The notes below the pieces were generated by a model. It was not told where the DNA came from and did not search any database. It worked only from the letters and a program-made list of their open reading frames with translations. 6,620 nt of DNA from Bacillota bacterium. GTDB taxonomy: Bacteria > Bacillota_A > Clostridia > DSM-8532. How positions within the stretch are numbered: the first letter of the stretch is position 1; each line of letters starts with the position of its first letter. The stretch lies in contig JAFADM010000383.1 in NCBI GenBank assembly GCA_023424865.1, positions 1-6,620 of the forward strand. Reading direction: 5' to 3'. The position numbers were made by a program, and so were the translations under genes. Positions 1 to 6,480 of the stretch are shown here, piece after piece.

Positions 1-719
1 TAAAAACCCTCATCGGTCTGTGTCCCCAGGAGATAGTTATATGGGAACAGCTGACATGCTTTGAGCAGTTAAAATTTGTTGGGATTTCTTATGGCCTTTC
101 TTCTAAAGAAGCCGGAAAACGAGGGGATAGCCTTCTGGAAACGCTTGGACTTAAGGATAAAAGAAATAAGCTTGCAGGAACCCTTTCCGGCGGCATGCAG
201 AGACGGTTGAACATGGCCTTGGCGCTGGTCCATGATCCCAGGCTTGTTATTCTCGACGAGCCCCAGGCTGGGCTGGATCCGCAAAGCAGAATTCTTGTGC
301 GTGATTTCATCAGGCACCTGGCAAAGCAAAAAACCGTTATTCTCACAACTCATGATATGGATGAGGCTGACAGGCTGTCGGACCAAGTTGCTATCATTGA
401 CCATGGGAAGATCCTTTTGATTGATACACCGGAGCAGATAAAGGTAAAGTCCGGTGCGGGGGATATTATTCAGATAAGAGTAAGCGGAAAAACACGCTAT
501 GAAATGGAAAGACTTCTTATTACGCTGCCTATGGGGTTTACGGAAAAAAAGTTCTCGGATGACCTTTTACAGCTGGGAGCAACTGACGCTGCCGCCCTCA
601 TTCCTGCTATCAATACAACCCTGAAAGCCTTTAATATACCAATCCATGATATGACAATAAGAAAGCGGACACTGGAAGACGCGTTTATTTCCATGACAGG
701 AAGGGGGCTGCGTGAATGA
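1..719 (+). CDS. ABC transporter ATP-binding protein, 5'-truncated by window edge
   Basis: This is the nucleotide-binding subunit of an ABC exporter, which would hydrolyse ATP on the cytoplasmic face to power the permease encoded next. The reading frame is already open at position 3 and runs 238 codons to the TGA at 717-719. In order it shows a Q-loop (GLCPQE, Gln codon at 27), the ABC signature LSGGMQRR (183-206), Walker B LVILDEP (243-263), the D-loop AGLDP and the H-loop TTHDMDEAD (His codon at 351). Walker A is missing because it lies before the window; I estimate roughly 80 residues are lost. An internal ATG at 195 lies inside the signature motif and cannot be the true start. After the ATPase core comes a C-terminal extension ending in TLEDAFISMTGRGLRE, the ending usual in DrrA/CcmA-like drug-export ATPases of about 300 residues. 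It overlaps the permease gene by 4 bp (ATGA). The transported substrate cannot be read from the sequence. Confidence 0.95.
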   Translation, partial: KTLIGLCPQEIVIWEQLTCFEQLKFVGISYGLSSKEAGKRGDSLLETLGLKDKRNKLAGTLSGGMQRRLNMALALVHDPRLVILDEPQAGLDPQSRILVRDFIRHLAKQKTVILTTHDMDEADRLSDQVAIIDHGKILLIDTPEQIKVKSGAGDIIQIRVSGKTRYEMERLLITLPMGFTEKKFSDDLLQLGATDAAALIPAINTTLKAFNIPIHDMTIRKRTLEDAFISMTGRGLRE

Positions 720-1858
720 AGCTGGCGGCGGCTGTCATTAAATCCCTTAAAGAGAATCTAAGGGACTGGAAAGTACTTATGATGGTTCTTGTGTTTTCCC
801 CATTTTTTTTATTAGTTATGTTCCTTCTTTATGGAAGTGATTCGACTACATACAAAGTTGGCATCGTAGATTTTGACGGGGGAAAACCCGCAGCAGAGCT
901 GATAGAAGCCATAAAAGGCATAGAAGGCCAGGATGGCGAGGAAATGTTCCTTATAACTACCATCGTTGATGTTGATGAGCTAAAGGCCCTGGTTAAGGAT
1001 AAAACCCTTGATATTGGTGTTGTCATTCCGGACAATTATTCTCAAAAGCACCGTGAGGCGGAAAGTGCAACCGGGAATGATCCTGCCATAGTGGATTTTT
1101 ACGGAAGCATGAGCAATGTACGTTACACGGTTGCTGCCGTAATGACGGCGGATGCTCTTGTAAATAAGGGCATGGAGGCCATGGGGATTACACTGCCCGC
1201 TACGGTATCTGAAACCTTTCTGGAGAAGAATTTGCCCATGAATGAGTTTGACAGCTATGCCCCGGGATTGATTACGCTGGCAATTCTCATGATTCTTTTT
1301 ACAGCTTCGGCGTCCATCGTAAAGGAAAACGACAAAAAAACCCTTATCCGGCTCAAGCTCAGCCGTCTTGGAGCTTTTAATTTTCTCACCGGCACATGTA
1401 TTGTACAAACCATTATTGGAACAGCCGCCCTTGTCCTGGCTTATTTTACCGCCCTTGGACTGGGGTACAGGCCTGCGGGAAGCTTTGGCATTATCCTTTT
1501 GGTTGGCATAATCTCCAGTCTCGCCATGGTATCCATAAGCCTTGTGGTGGCAAGCTTTTTAAAAACGGTTTTTGATGTGCTGACTGCCGGATGCTTTCCC
1601 TTCTTTATACTGATGTTCTTTTCAGGGGCCATGTTTCCGCTTCCGAAGCTGGAGCTTGTTACAATCGGCGGACATTCACTGGGTGTTACGGACATTCTGC
1701 CCCTTACCCACACGGTAAACGCGTTTAACAAAATTCTAAATTACGGCGCGGGATGGGAGGACATACTCTTCGATATGGTTCTTCTTGTACTGCTTACAGC
1801 AGCCTTTTTCTGGGCCGGATTGGTTCTGTATCACAAGCGCAGGCTTTCCAAAGCTTAA
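716..1858 (+). CDS. ABC-2 type transporter permease
   Basis: This 380-residue integral membrane protein is the likely partner of the preceding ATPase. One hydrophobic segment near the N terminus (about 20-40) is followed by a hydrophilic region of about 140 residues, expected outside the membrane. A block of about five hydrophobic segments follows at roughly 181-200, 222-249, 256-281, 287-306 and 350-374. This layout, with a large loop between segments 1 and 2, is the usual one for ABC-2 exporters. The segment KENDKKTLIRLKLSRLGAF (about 203-221) resembles the family's cytoplasmic coupling segment (the 'E+GT+ERL+xSPL' type). The ATG start overlaps the ATPase stop and is preceded by AGGAAGGGGG at 698-707, so the two genes should be translationally coupled. 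The protein ends in a basic tail (HKRRLSKA). Export of drugs, antibiotics or lipids is the family role; the substrate here is unknown. No convincing terminator follows. Confidence 0.92.
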   Translation: MKLAAAVIKSLKENLRDWKVLMMVLVFSPFFLLVMFLLYGSDSTTYKVGIVDFDGGKPAAELIEAIKGIEGQDGEEMFLITTIVDVDELKALVKDKTLDIGVVIPDNYSQKHREAESATGNDPAIVDFYGSMSNVRYTVAAVMTADALVNKGMEAMGITLPATVSETFLEKNLPMNEFDSYAPGLITLAILMILFTASASIVKENDKKTLIRLKLSRLGAFNFLTGTCIVQTIIGTAALVLAYFTALGLGYRPAGSFGIILLVGIISSLAMVSISLVVASFLKTVFDVLTAGCFPFFILMFFSGAMFPLPKLELVTIGGHSLGVTDILPLTHTVNAFNKILNYGAGWEDILFDMVLLVLLTAAFFWAGLVLYHKRRLSKA

Positions 1859-1880
1859 AGGCGTTCGCCATCCCTGCATA

Positions 1881-1910
1881 TTGACAAAACAATGTTCTGT
1901 AAAACATAAT
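1881..1910 (+). promoter_or_regulatory. Predicted sigma-A promoter of the tetR-glycosyltransferase operon
   Basis: A perfect -35 box TTGACA at 1881-1886 is followed after 18 bp by CATAAT at 1905-1910, one mismatch from TATAAT. Transcription would start near 1917, giving a leader of about 34 nt with a GGGAGGAG ribosome binding site at 1937-1944. The promoter is interleaved with two palindromic sites: the -35 lies in the left one, the -10 falls between them, and the start point lies in the right one. It is inferred from sequence only. Confidence 0.75.
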
Positions 1911-1936
1911 TGCATTACAGAGCATTGTTTTGTCAT
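1881..1936. promoter_or_regulatory. Paired palindromic operator, likely the TetR binding sites
   Basis: Two 21-bp arms (1882-1902 and 1915-1935) are inverted copies of each other with a single mismatch, separated by 12 bp. Each arm is itself a near-palindrome. The left site is centred at 1892 (1881-1903, core ACAAAACAATGTTCTGT, 2 mismatched pairs of 11). The right site is centred at 1925 (1914-1936, core ACAGAGCATTGTTTTGT, 3 mismatched pairs of 11). The centres are 33 bp apart, close to three helical turns, so two dimers would sit on the same face of the DNA. TetR-family proteins commonly bind palindromes next to their own genes and block RNA polymerase. The position over the -35 and the transcription start fits repression of the downstream tetR-glycosyltransferase pair. 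That the adjacent TetR protein is the binder is an inference. Confidence 0.75.
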
Positions 1937-1950
1937 GGGAGGAGATTTTT

Positions 1951-2550
1951 ATGGCACGTATTGTAAAGGCACCCGACATAAGACGTCAGGAGCTGATTTC
2001 TATTGCATTGAGTCAATTTATTAAGCACGGCTACGAAAAAACCTCCGTTCGCTCCATCCTTAATGAGGCTGGCGGAGAAATCGGCATGTTTTATCATTAT
2101 TTCAAATCCAAAAATGAGATTTACGAAGCGGCACTGGAGAAATACAACGCAGCCTTTATTGACAATTTGGACCGGTTTGCCCAAGCGCCTGATTTGTCTT
2201 TTCAGGATAAGCTTCTTAAGATTTTCTCGTGTGTATCGGATTCAATATCAGAATACCGCCGGATGGCTTCTCAAAAAGCAAATCCTGATATTATGACCCT
2301 TCTTCATTCACGAACCTTATTGAAACTTGAGCCTATGGTGGAAACGCTTCTGGCAGACGGCCTGAAGAGGGAGGAGGCAGTTGGCAAACCTATAGAAAAC
2401 ACCCATTTGCTCAGCCGCTTTATCCTCTATGGGGTAAGTGCTGTCATACACGATTCGGAGGTATCCTCCATGGAAGAAAAAACACGCAGTATCAAGGCCC
2501 TCATCAATAAATTGCTGGAACAAAAGCCGGAAGGTGAGGGTGCCGTATGA
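1951..2550 (+). CDS. TetR/AcrR-family transcriptional regulator
   Basis: This 199-residue protein is in the normal TetR size range and is expected to act as a dimeric, ligand-released repressor. The N-terminal DNA-binding domain covers about residues 10-55. RRQELISIALSQFIKHGYEKTS is the family's first helices, and the helix-turn-helix is about 31-51, ending in GGEIGMFYHYF with the usual 'xxxYxYF' recognition helix, then KSKNEIYEAAL. The rest (about 60-199) is helical and variable, as expected of a ligand-binding and dimerisation domain, so the inducer cannot be read off. I chose ATG 1951 because GGGAGGAG (1937-1944) sits 6 nt upstream and the N terminus aligns with the family. A TTG at 1930 in the same frame lies inside the operator and before a proper ribosome binding site. 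The stop overlaps the glycosyltransferase start by ATGA. Autoregulation is likely from the operator just upstream. Confidence 0.95.
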   Translation: MARIVKAPDIRRQELISIALSQFIKHGYEKTSVRSILNEAGGEIGMFYHYFKSKNEIYEAALEKYNAAFIDNLDRFAQAPDLSFQDKLLKIFSCVSDSISEYRRMASQKANPDIMTLLHSRTLLKLEPMVETLLADGLKREEAVGKPIENTHLLSRFILYGVSAVIHDSEVSSMEEKTRSIKALINKLLEQKPEGEGAV

Positions 2551-3704
2551 GGGTTCTGTTTGTGAATTTGCCGTACTCCGGACACATTTACCCGACTCTG
2601 GGCCTGGTTCAGGAATTAATTGAACGCGGACACCAGGTGGCCTATGTGTTAACACCGGAATGGGAACAGAAAATAGCGGGGCTTGGCGCAGAATTTATAG
2701 GCTATGACAATCACCCAAAGCTCTCAGTTCAAATGAGAAGGGCCTATCATGCCGCTCTTTCCGCTGTTCCTCATTATGATCTGATTTTGTATGAACAGTT
2801 CTTTTTTCTTGGGAAGCCTCTTGCCGAAAAATTCAATAAGCCGGTGGTGAGAATTTTTACCTCTCTGGCAGCCAATGACAAGCTGATGTACATATATGTC
2901 CGTTCAGGGGGATTGTTTGGCCTTTTTCGCTGGAAATGGGTATGCAAAAGCTGGACTAAAGAGGTTGCCCAAGGGATTCCTCTGAAAACAGACAGCTGGC
3001 TGGAGGAAATAACCCACAATCCTCCGGAGCTTAATCTTGTTTATACGGTAAGAGACTATCAAATGTACGCGGATGAATTTTCAGACACGCAATATAAGTT
3101 TCTAGGCCCATCCATTTATGAGCGCCCAAATGAGGGAGCTGATCTGCCTTTAGACAGTCTTAAAAAGCCCATTATCTATATTTCGCTGGGTACCATCTTT
3201 AATAAATCCAAAGCCTTTTACAAAAAGTGCTTTTCAGCCTTTGGAAATGAGGCTGCAACGGTTATTATGCCTGTGGGTGATAAAACGGATCCCAGCCGCA
3301 TGGGCGCCATACCGGACAATTTTATCGTTAAAACCTTTGTTCCACAAATAGAAGTACTTAAAAAAGCAGATGTTTTTATTACACATGGAGGCGTAAACAG
3401 TATAAACGAAGCCCTGTACTTTGGAGTGCCCATGGTGGTTATTCCGGCTCATACGGATCAGCCCGCCAATGCAGGGCGTGTTGAAGAGCTGAAGCTGGGG
3501 AGGCGGTTAAGCCGAAGGCACTTAACACACGTGAATGTTAAAAAGACAACCATGCTCGTTATGTCCGATCCGGAGATTCGTCATAATATTTCAGAAATGC
3601 AGAAAAAGATGCATGAGGCAGGGGGCAACCGCTATGGAGCTGATGTCATCCTTGCCTATGCTTTCGGTTACCGGTCCGATCAGGCTTATAAAGAGATGGA
3701 GTGA
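2547..3704 (+). CDS. MGT-type glycosyltransferase, GT1 family (macrolide glycosyltransferase-like)
   Basis: This 385-residue, two-domain (GT-B fold) protein should move a sugar from a nucleotide sugar, probably a UDP-hexose, to a small hydrophobic acceptor in the cytoplasm. The N-terminal acceptor domain starts with MRVLFVNLPYSGHIYPTLGL, where His13 matches the catalytic base of the family's 'GHxxP' motif. The C-terminal donor domain shows SLGT (213-216), VPQ (265-267), FITHGGVNSINEAL (277-290, His280 of the HGG donor-binding motif), GVPMVVIP (293-300) and TDQPANAGRVEEL (303-315, with the Asp-Gln pair that contacts the sugar). Length and motifs are complete. The ATG overlaps the tetR stop by 4 bp, and GGTGAGG sits at 2533-2539. 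Some bacterial MGT relatives inactivate macrolides; others modify flavonoids, lipids or peptides. Control by a TetR repressor and the nearby exporter favour a drug-response role, but the acceptor is unproven. Confidence 0.92.
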   Translation: MRVLFVNLPYSGHIYPTLGLVQELIERGHQVAYVLTPEWEQKIAGLGAEFIGYDNHPKLSVQMRRAYHAALSAVPHYDLILYEQFFFLGKPLAEKFNKPVVRIFTSLAANDKLMYIYVRSGGLFGLFRWKWVCKSWTKEVAQGIPLKTDSWLEEITHNPPELNLVYTVRDYQMYADEFSDTQYKFLGPSIYERPNEGADLPLDSLKKPIIYISLGTIFNKSKAFYKKCFSAFGNEAATVIMPVGDKTDPSRMGAIPDNFIVKTFVPQIEVLKKADVFITHGGVNSINEALYFGVPMVVIPAHTDQPANAGRVEELKLGRRLSRRHLTHVNVKKTTMLVMSDPEIRHNISEMQKKMHEAGGNRYGADVILAYAFGYRSDQAYKEME

Positions 3705-3769
3705 GTTGTGGGATCTAGTCAGGCAGCAAATGAACCGTTTATTACCGGTTAAAGCCAAAAGATTAGTTA

Positions 3770-3798
3770 TTGACAGCGCCAGTCTAGTTTGTTAGACT
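3770..3798 (+). promoter_or_regulatory. Predicted sigma-A promoter of the blaI-like/M56 operon
   Basis: A perfect -35 box TTGACA at 3770-3775 is followed after 17 bp by TAGACT at 3793-3798 (4 of 6 matches to TATAAT). Transcription would start near 3805, giving a leader of about 30 nt before the ATG at 3837. A second possible -10, TAAAAT at 3811-3816, has only a poor -35 (TTGTTA, 3789-3794) and would start transcription almost at the ribosome binding site, so it is less likely. The chosen -10 is itself one of the three operator half-sites. Confidence 0.65.
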
Positions 3799-3812
3799 AA
3801 GTGTGCAGTCTA
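3781..3812. promoter_or_regulatory. Triple half-site operator, likely for the BlaI/MecI-type repressor
   Basis: AGTCTA (3781-3786), TAGACT (3793-3798) and AGTCTA (3807-3812) form three alternating half-sites. The first and second make a perfect inverted repeat with a 6-bp spacer, and the second and third another with an 8-bp spacer. The middle half-site is the predicted -10 box. BlaI/MecI/CopY repressors are known to bind short dyads overlapping the promoter of their own operon, although their classic sites carry TACA/TGTA, which is not seen here. Binding by the adjacent repressor is an inference from position and symmetry. Confidence 0.6.
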
Positions 3813-3836
3813 AAATGTTCGACTGGAGGAAGCTCT

Positions 3837-4205
3837 ATGCTGCAAGACCTGAAGCTAACCAATGCGGATTACCGTTTACTATCAATTGTATGGGATACGG
3901 AGCCCATAGCATCGCCCGAACTATGCAAGCTGGCAGAAGGCCAGCTGGGATGGAAACGAACCACTACTTATACCGTTCTAAAGAGGCTTTGCGACAAAAA
4001 GCTTCTGCAAAACGAAAATGCCATTGTCACATCACTTATTGGACGTCAGCAGGTACAAAAGGCTGAAAGCCGTCAAATGCTCGAACGTAGCTTCGAGGGC
4101 TCACTGCCCAAATTCATAGCTGCGTTTTTGGGCGATGAAGTTATAACGGATGACGAGGCGGAGCAAATCAAGCAGATGATCGATGCGTACAGGAGGCGGA
4201 AGTGA
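3837..4205 (+). CDS. BlaI/MecI/CopY-family transcriptional repressor
   Basis: This 122-residue winged-helix repressor matches the family's usual size (about 120-130). The segment LTNADYRLLSIVWDTEPIAS (7-26) is the start of the DNA-binding domain, and GWKRTTTYTVLKRLCDKKLL (38-57) is the hallmark recognition helix region. A C-terminal helical part (about 75-122) should form the dimer. In BlaI/MecI systems the repressor is cleaved when the partner membrane protease is activated, which frees the promoter. I chose ATG 3837 because GGAGGAAG lies at 3825-3832; the in-frame GTG at 3801 lies inside the operator and before the predicted transcription start. The wing after the recognition helix is short (NENAIVTSL) compared with the usual 'GRAYxYxP' type. 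The Asn-Phe bond cleaved in the staphylococcal proteins is not present. It shares an operon with, and is coupled to, the M56 protease gene that follows. Confidence 0.93.
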   Translation: MLQDLKLTNADYRLLSIVWDTEPIASPELCKLAEGQLGWKRTTTYTVLKRLCDKKLLQNENAIVTSLIGRQQVQKAESRQMLERSFEGSLPKFIAAFLGDEVITDDEAEQIKQMIDAYRRRK

Positions 4206-6331
4206 TGGAGGAATTGTTTTTAAAAATCCTCAACATGAGCATCACCGCAACCTATGTGCTTGTGGCGGTATTGATACTGCGACTGCTTTTAAAGCGCGGA
4301 CCCAAGTGGATATCCTATTCGCTCTGGAGCCTGGTTCTTTTTCGGCTTGTCTGCCCGGTATCCTTCTCATCAGCGCTTTCGATTTTTGGGAGAATCGGCA
4401 AAACCACCTCTGTAAAAAGCAGCCTTGAGTATATCCCGGAAGATATCGGCAGAATGGCAATACCTCAGCTTGAGATCGTTCCGGGGAGTATAAATACGGT
4501 CATTAACAACGCCCTGCCGGCCCCAGCCCCTGCGGCAAGCGTCAACCCCATGCAGATACTCATCTTTATCGGCGCCTGCATTTGGATGACGGGTATTGCT
4601 GCTATGCTCCTATACAGCGCTATTTCCTATCTGAGGCTGAAATATCGCCTGCAGGATGCGACACTGCGTTGGGGTAATGTGTTTGAAACTGATAAAATTA
4701 CCTCGCCCTTCCTGTGTGGCCTTATAAAGCCCCAAATTTATCTTCCGATGGATCTTAATGGAAATGAGGAAAATTATGTTCTGTACCATGAACAGACACA
4801 CATAGCACGGAAGGATCACCTTATAAAGCCCCTGGCGTTTCTCGTCCTGTCGTTGCATTGGTTTAACCCGTTTATGTGGCTGGCATTTATTCTCATGAGC
4901 CGGGACCTTGAAATGAGCTGTGACGAGCGTGTGATTTCCAAGCTTGATTCAGAGGGGAAAGCCGGATATTCAACCGCCCTGATGCGTCTAGCAATGAAGC
5001 GCCCCAGGCTTTCGTGGAGTCCCCTGGCCTTTGGTGAAAGCAATGTCAAGAGACGCATAAAGAATGTGCTTAATTTTAAAAAACCTGCCGGATGGGTCGT
5101 TGCGGTTTCAGTTATTCTCGCCATATTATTAGGTATTGCCTGCGCTGCAAACCCTGCCGATGCCAAGGAACCGGCTTCAATCCCTCAAGGTGAAAAGGAG
5201 CCGGATACAATATTAGAACCTGCTTCGCCTAAATTATCACCGGTGCAAACTATCGGCATCGATATGCCCCAAATTGACTATGCCGATGACAATAGAGTAA
5301 TTTTCCATGGGTATTTCGGCCTTTTTGTTTATGATGTACAGGCACAGATAATAATTCGATCGCTTGATCTTGAGCCTATAGGCTGCCATCAAACTCAGGG
5401 AAGCGACGCCTGTGAGGTTGCAGTCAGCCTGGACGGCAGCAAGGTATTTATGAGAACGATGGAAACAAATAAGATGTACATATGGGATTTGACCGCTGAG
5501 CCGGAGGTCTCGCTATCCAAAGCATCCTATGAAAGTGACTGGCCTGAAGCTGACCAGCGTTTCACCACAGTAGACATTCGAACAGCCGTGGAAAACGCCA
5601 ATGGGAATTACAGCTACCGTGCCGCTGATTTTGGAAACGGCTCCTATGGGTACCTTCATAACACTGACTGGACCTTGGGTACGCTAACCTATACACGGGC
5701 GGGCGGCAGAACGTACCGATTATTTGATTTTGATACGCCTGTTGAGGAGTGGGTGCTTATAAGCCGGGCGGATGTGGATCAGGATAAGCGTGAGGATTCA
5801 ATCTATCTTGATAAAGCACAAATCAATGAGCAACTCGTTTCCCTTCGTATCTTTGACCCACTTGGTGCCGAATTATGGAGTCAGGAGCTCTCCACCTCCC
5901 ATGCAGGCTGGTCTCAGCTGTTCCTCTGCGAGCTGGACGGACGGCAGTATCTCCTTAGATACAACCCCGCCATGTACCAGGGTTACTGCTCCTATGTGTA
6001 TACGCTTTTCACTCTGGAAAACGGAAATGAAAAAACATTCAGCACCAATACGCTTGAGTTTGATATCAATGGAACCCAGGAACTGGAAGCCGTCAGGATG
6101 ATTGCCTTTGCGGATGAAGTAAATGCGCTGCTGGGAAAAAGCACTCTTCTCATAAGCAGTGATGGCGGCACTTTTTACTTTGGTCCGGCGTCGGCAGAGC
6201 CCTTTTTTGAGAGATTTTCCTGGCTGGACGATTATCCCCAGCTTTACGAGAATGGAGACACACTTGAAACGAAGTTAAACAAATACAGCGAGTATGCGGC
6301 TTCAAATCGTAATTTATCGGAAGACGATTGA
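4205..6331 (+). CDS. BlaR1/MecR1-like M56 membrane metallopeptidase with a non-PBP sensor domain
   Basis: This 708-residue protein is a predicted zinc membrane protease and signal transducer that pairs with the repressor just upstream. Hydrophobic segments lie at about 9-30, 34-52, 115-138 and 297-315, with another hydrophobic stretch at 207-230. The protease region has FLCGLIKPQIYLP (169-181), the zinc motif HEQTH (195-199) followed by ARKDHLIK, and EMSCDERV (236-243), whose Glu236 is the likely third zinc ligand. After the last membrane segment comes a Pro/Glu-rich linker (about 318-345) and then about 360 residues of beta-rich sequence, including VSLDGSKVFMRTMETNKMYIWDL (407-429, propeller-blade-like) and DVDQDKRED (523-531, calcium-loop-like). 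No penicillin-binding SxxK/KTG domain is seen, unlike BlaR1 (about 600 residues). ATG 4205 overlaps the repressor stop (TGATG), with AGGAGG at 4191-4196; an adjacent GTG at 4202 would be only 5 nt from that site. The ligand is unknown. Confidence 0.9.
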   Translation: MEELFLKILNMSITATYVLVAVLILRLLLKRGPKWISYSLWSLVLFRLVCPVSFSSALSIFGRIGKTTSVKSSLEYIPEDIGRMAIPQLEIVPGSINTVINNALPAPAPAASVNPMQILIFIGACIWMTGIAAMLLYSAISYLRLKYRLQDATLRWGNVFETDKITSPFLCGLIKPQIYLPMDLNGNEENYVLYHEQTHIARKDHLIKPLAFLVLSLHWFNPFMWLAFILMSRDLEMSCDERVISKLDSEGKAGYSTALMRLAMKRPRLSWSPLAFGESNVKRRIKNVLNFKKPAGWVVAVSVILAILLGIACAANPADAKEPASIPQGEKEPDTILEPASPKLSPVQTIGIDMPQIDYADDNRVIFHGYFGLFVYDVQAQIIIRSLDLEPIGCHQTQGSDACEVAVSLDGSKVFMRTMETNKMYIWDLTAEPEVSLSKASYESDWPEADQRFTTVDIRTAVENANGNYSYRAADFGNGSYGYLHNTDWTLGTLTYTRAGGRTYRLFDFDTPVEEWVLISRADVDQDKREDSIYLDKAQINEQLVSLRIFDPLGAELWSQELSTSHAGWSQLFLCELDGRQYLLRYNPAMYQGYCSYVYTLFTLENGNEKTFSTNTLEFDINGTQELEAVRMIAFADEVNALLGKSTLLISSDGGTFYFGPASAEPFFERFSWLDDYPQLYENGDTLETKLNKYSEYAASNRNLSEDD

Positions 6332-6429
6332 GTTTGTTTATCCAAAGATTGGGTTTGATAGATGTTTTAGTATCTATATCCATTCAATGTATTGATGTTT
6401 AGCATCAAATAAAACGAATAAAACAAAAA

Positions 6430-6477
6430 AGAAGAGAGGCAAAAGCCCTTGGGGGACACTGCCTCTCTTTTGCTTTT
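6430..6477 (+). terminator. Intrinsic terminator after the M56 gene
   Basis: A 10-bp perfect stem (AAGAGAGGCA at 6432-6441 with TGCCTCTCTT at 6460-6469) extends by a G-T and an A-T pair. It encloses an 18-nt loop with a small inner CCC/GGG pairing, and TTTTGCTTTT follows the stem. This is a good rho-independent terminator for the blaI-like/M56 operon. The bases before the left arm are A-rich (AAACAAAAAA), so it could also stop transcription coming from the right on the - strand. Confidence 0.85.
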
Positions 6478-6480
6478 CTA

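Noticed and set aside
980..1408. 142-codon open frame on the - strand inside the permease gene
   Set aside because: It is a shadow of a clearly coding + strand gene, with no ribosome binding site or recognisable motif.
1860..1869. GGCGTTCGCC palindrome after the permease as a terminator
   Set aside because: The stem is only 3-4 bp and no T-run follows (ATCCCTGCATATT).
1930..1950. TTG start at 1930 giving a TetR protein 7 residues longer
   Set aside because: It lies inside the right operator palindrome with no ribosome binding site before it; ATG 1951 has GGGAGGAG at the right distance.
3733..3750. AACCG/CGGTT hairpin after the glycosyltransferase as a terminator
   Set aside because: The stem is 5 bp with an 8-nt loop and is followed by AAAGCC, with no T-run.
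3801..3836. GTG start at 3801 for the BlaI-like protein
   Set aside because: It is within the operator and before the predicted transcription start; ATG 3837 has a strong GGAGGAAG and fits the family's N terminus.
5132..5146. GIAC near the end of the last membrane segment of the M56 protein as a lipobox
   Set aside because: It is deep inside the protein at the end of an internal membrane segment and lacks the Leu at -3; a lipoprotein signal makes no sense there.
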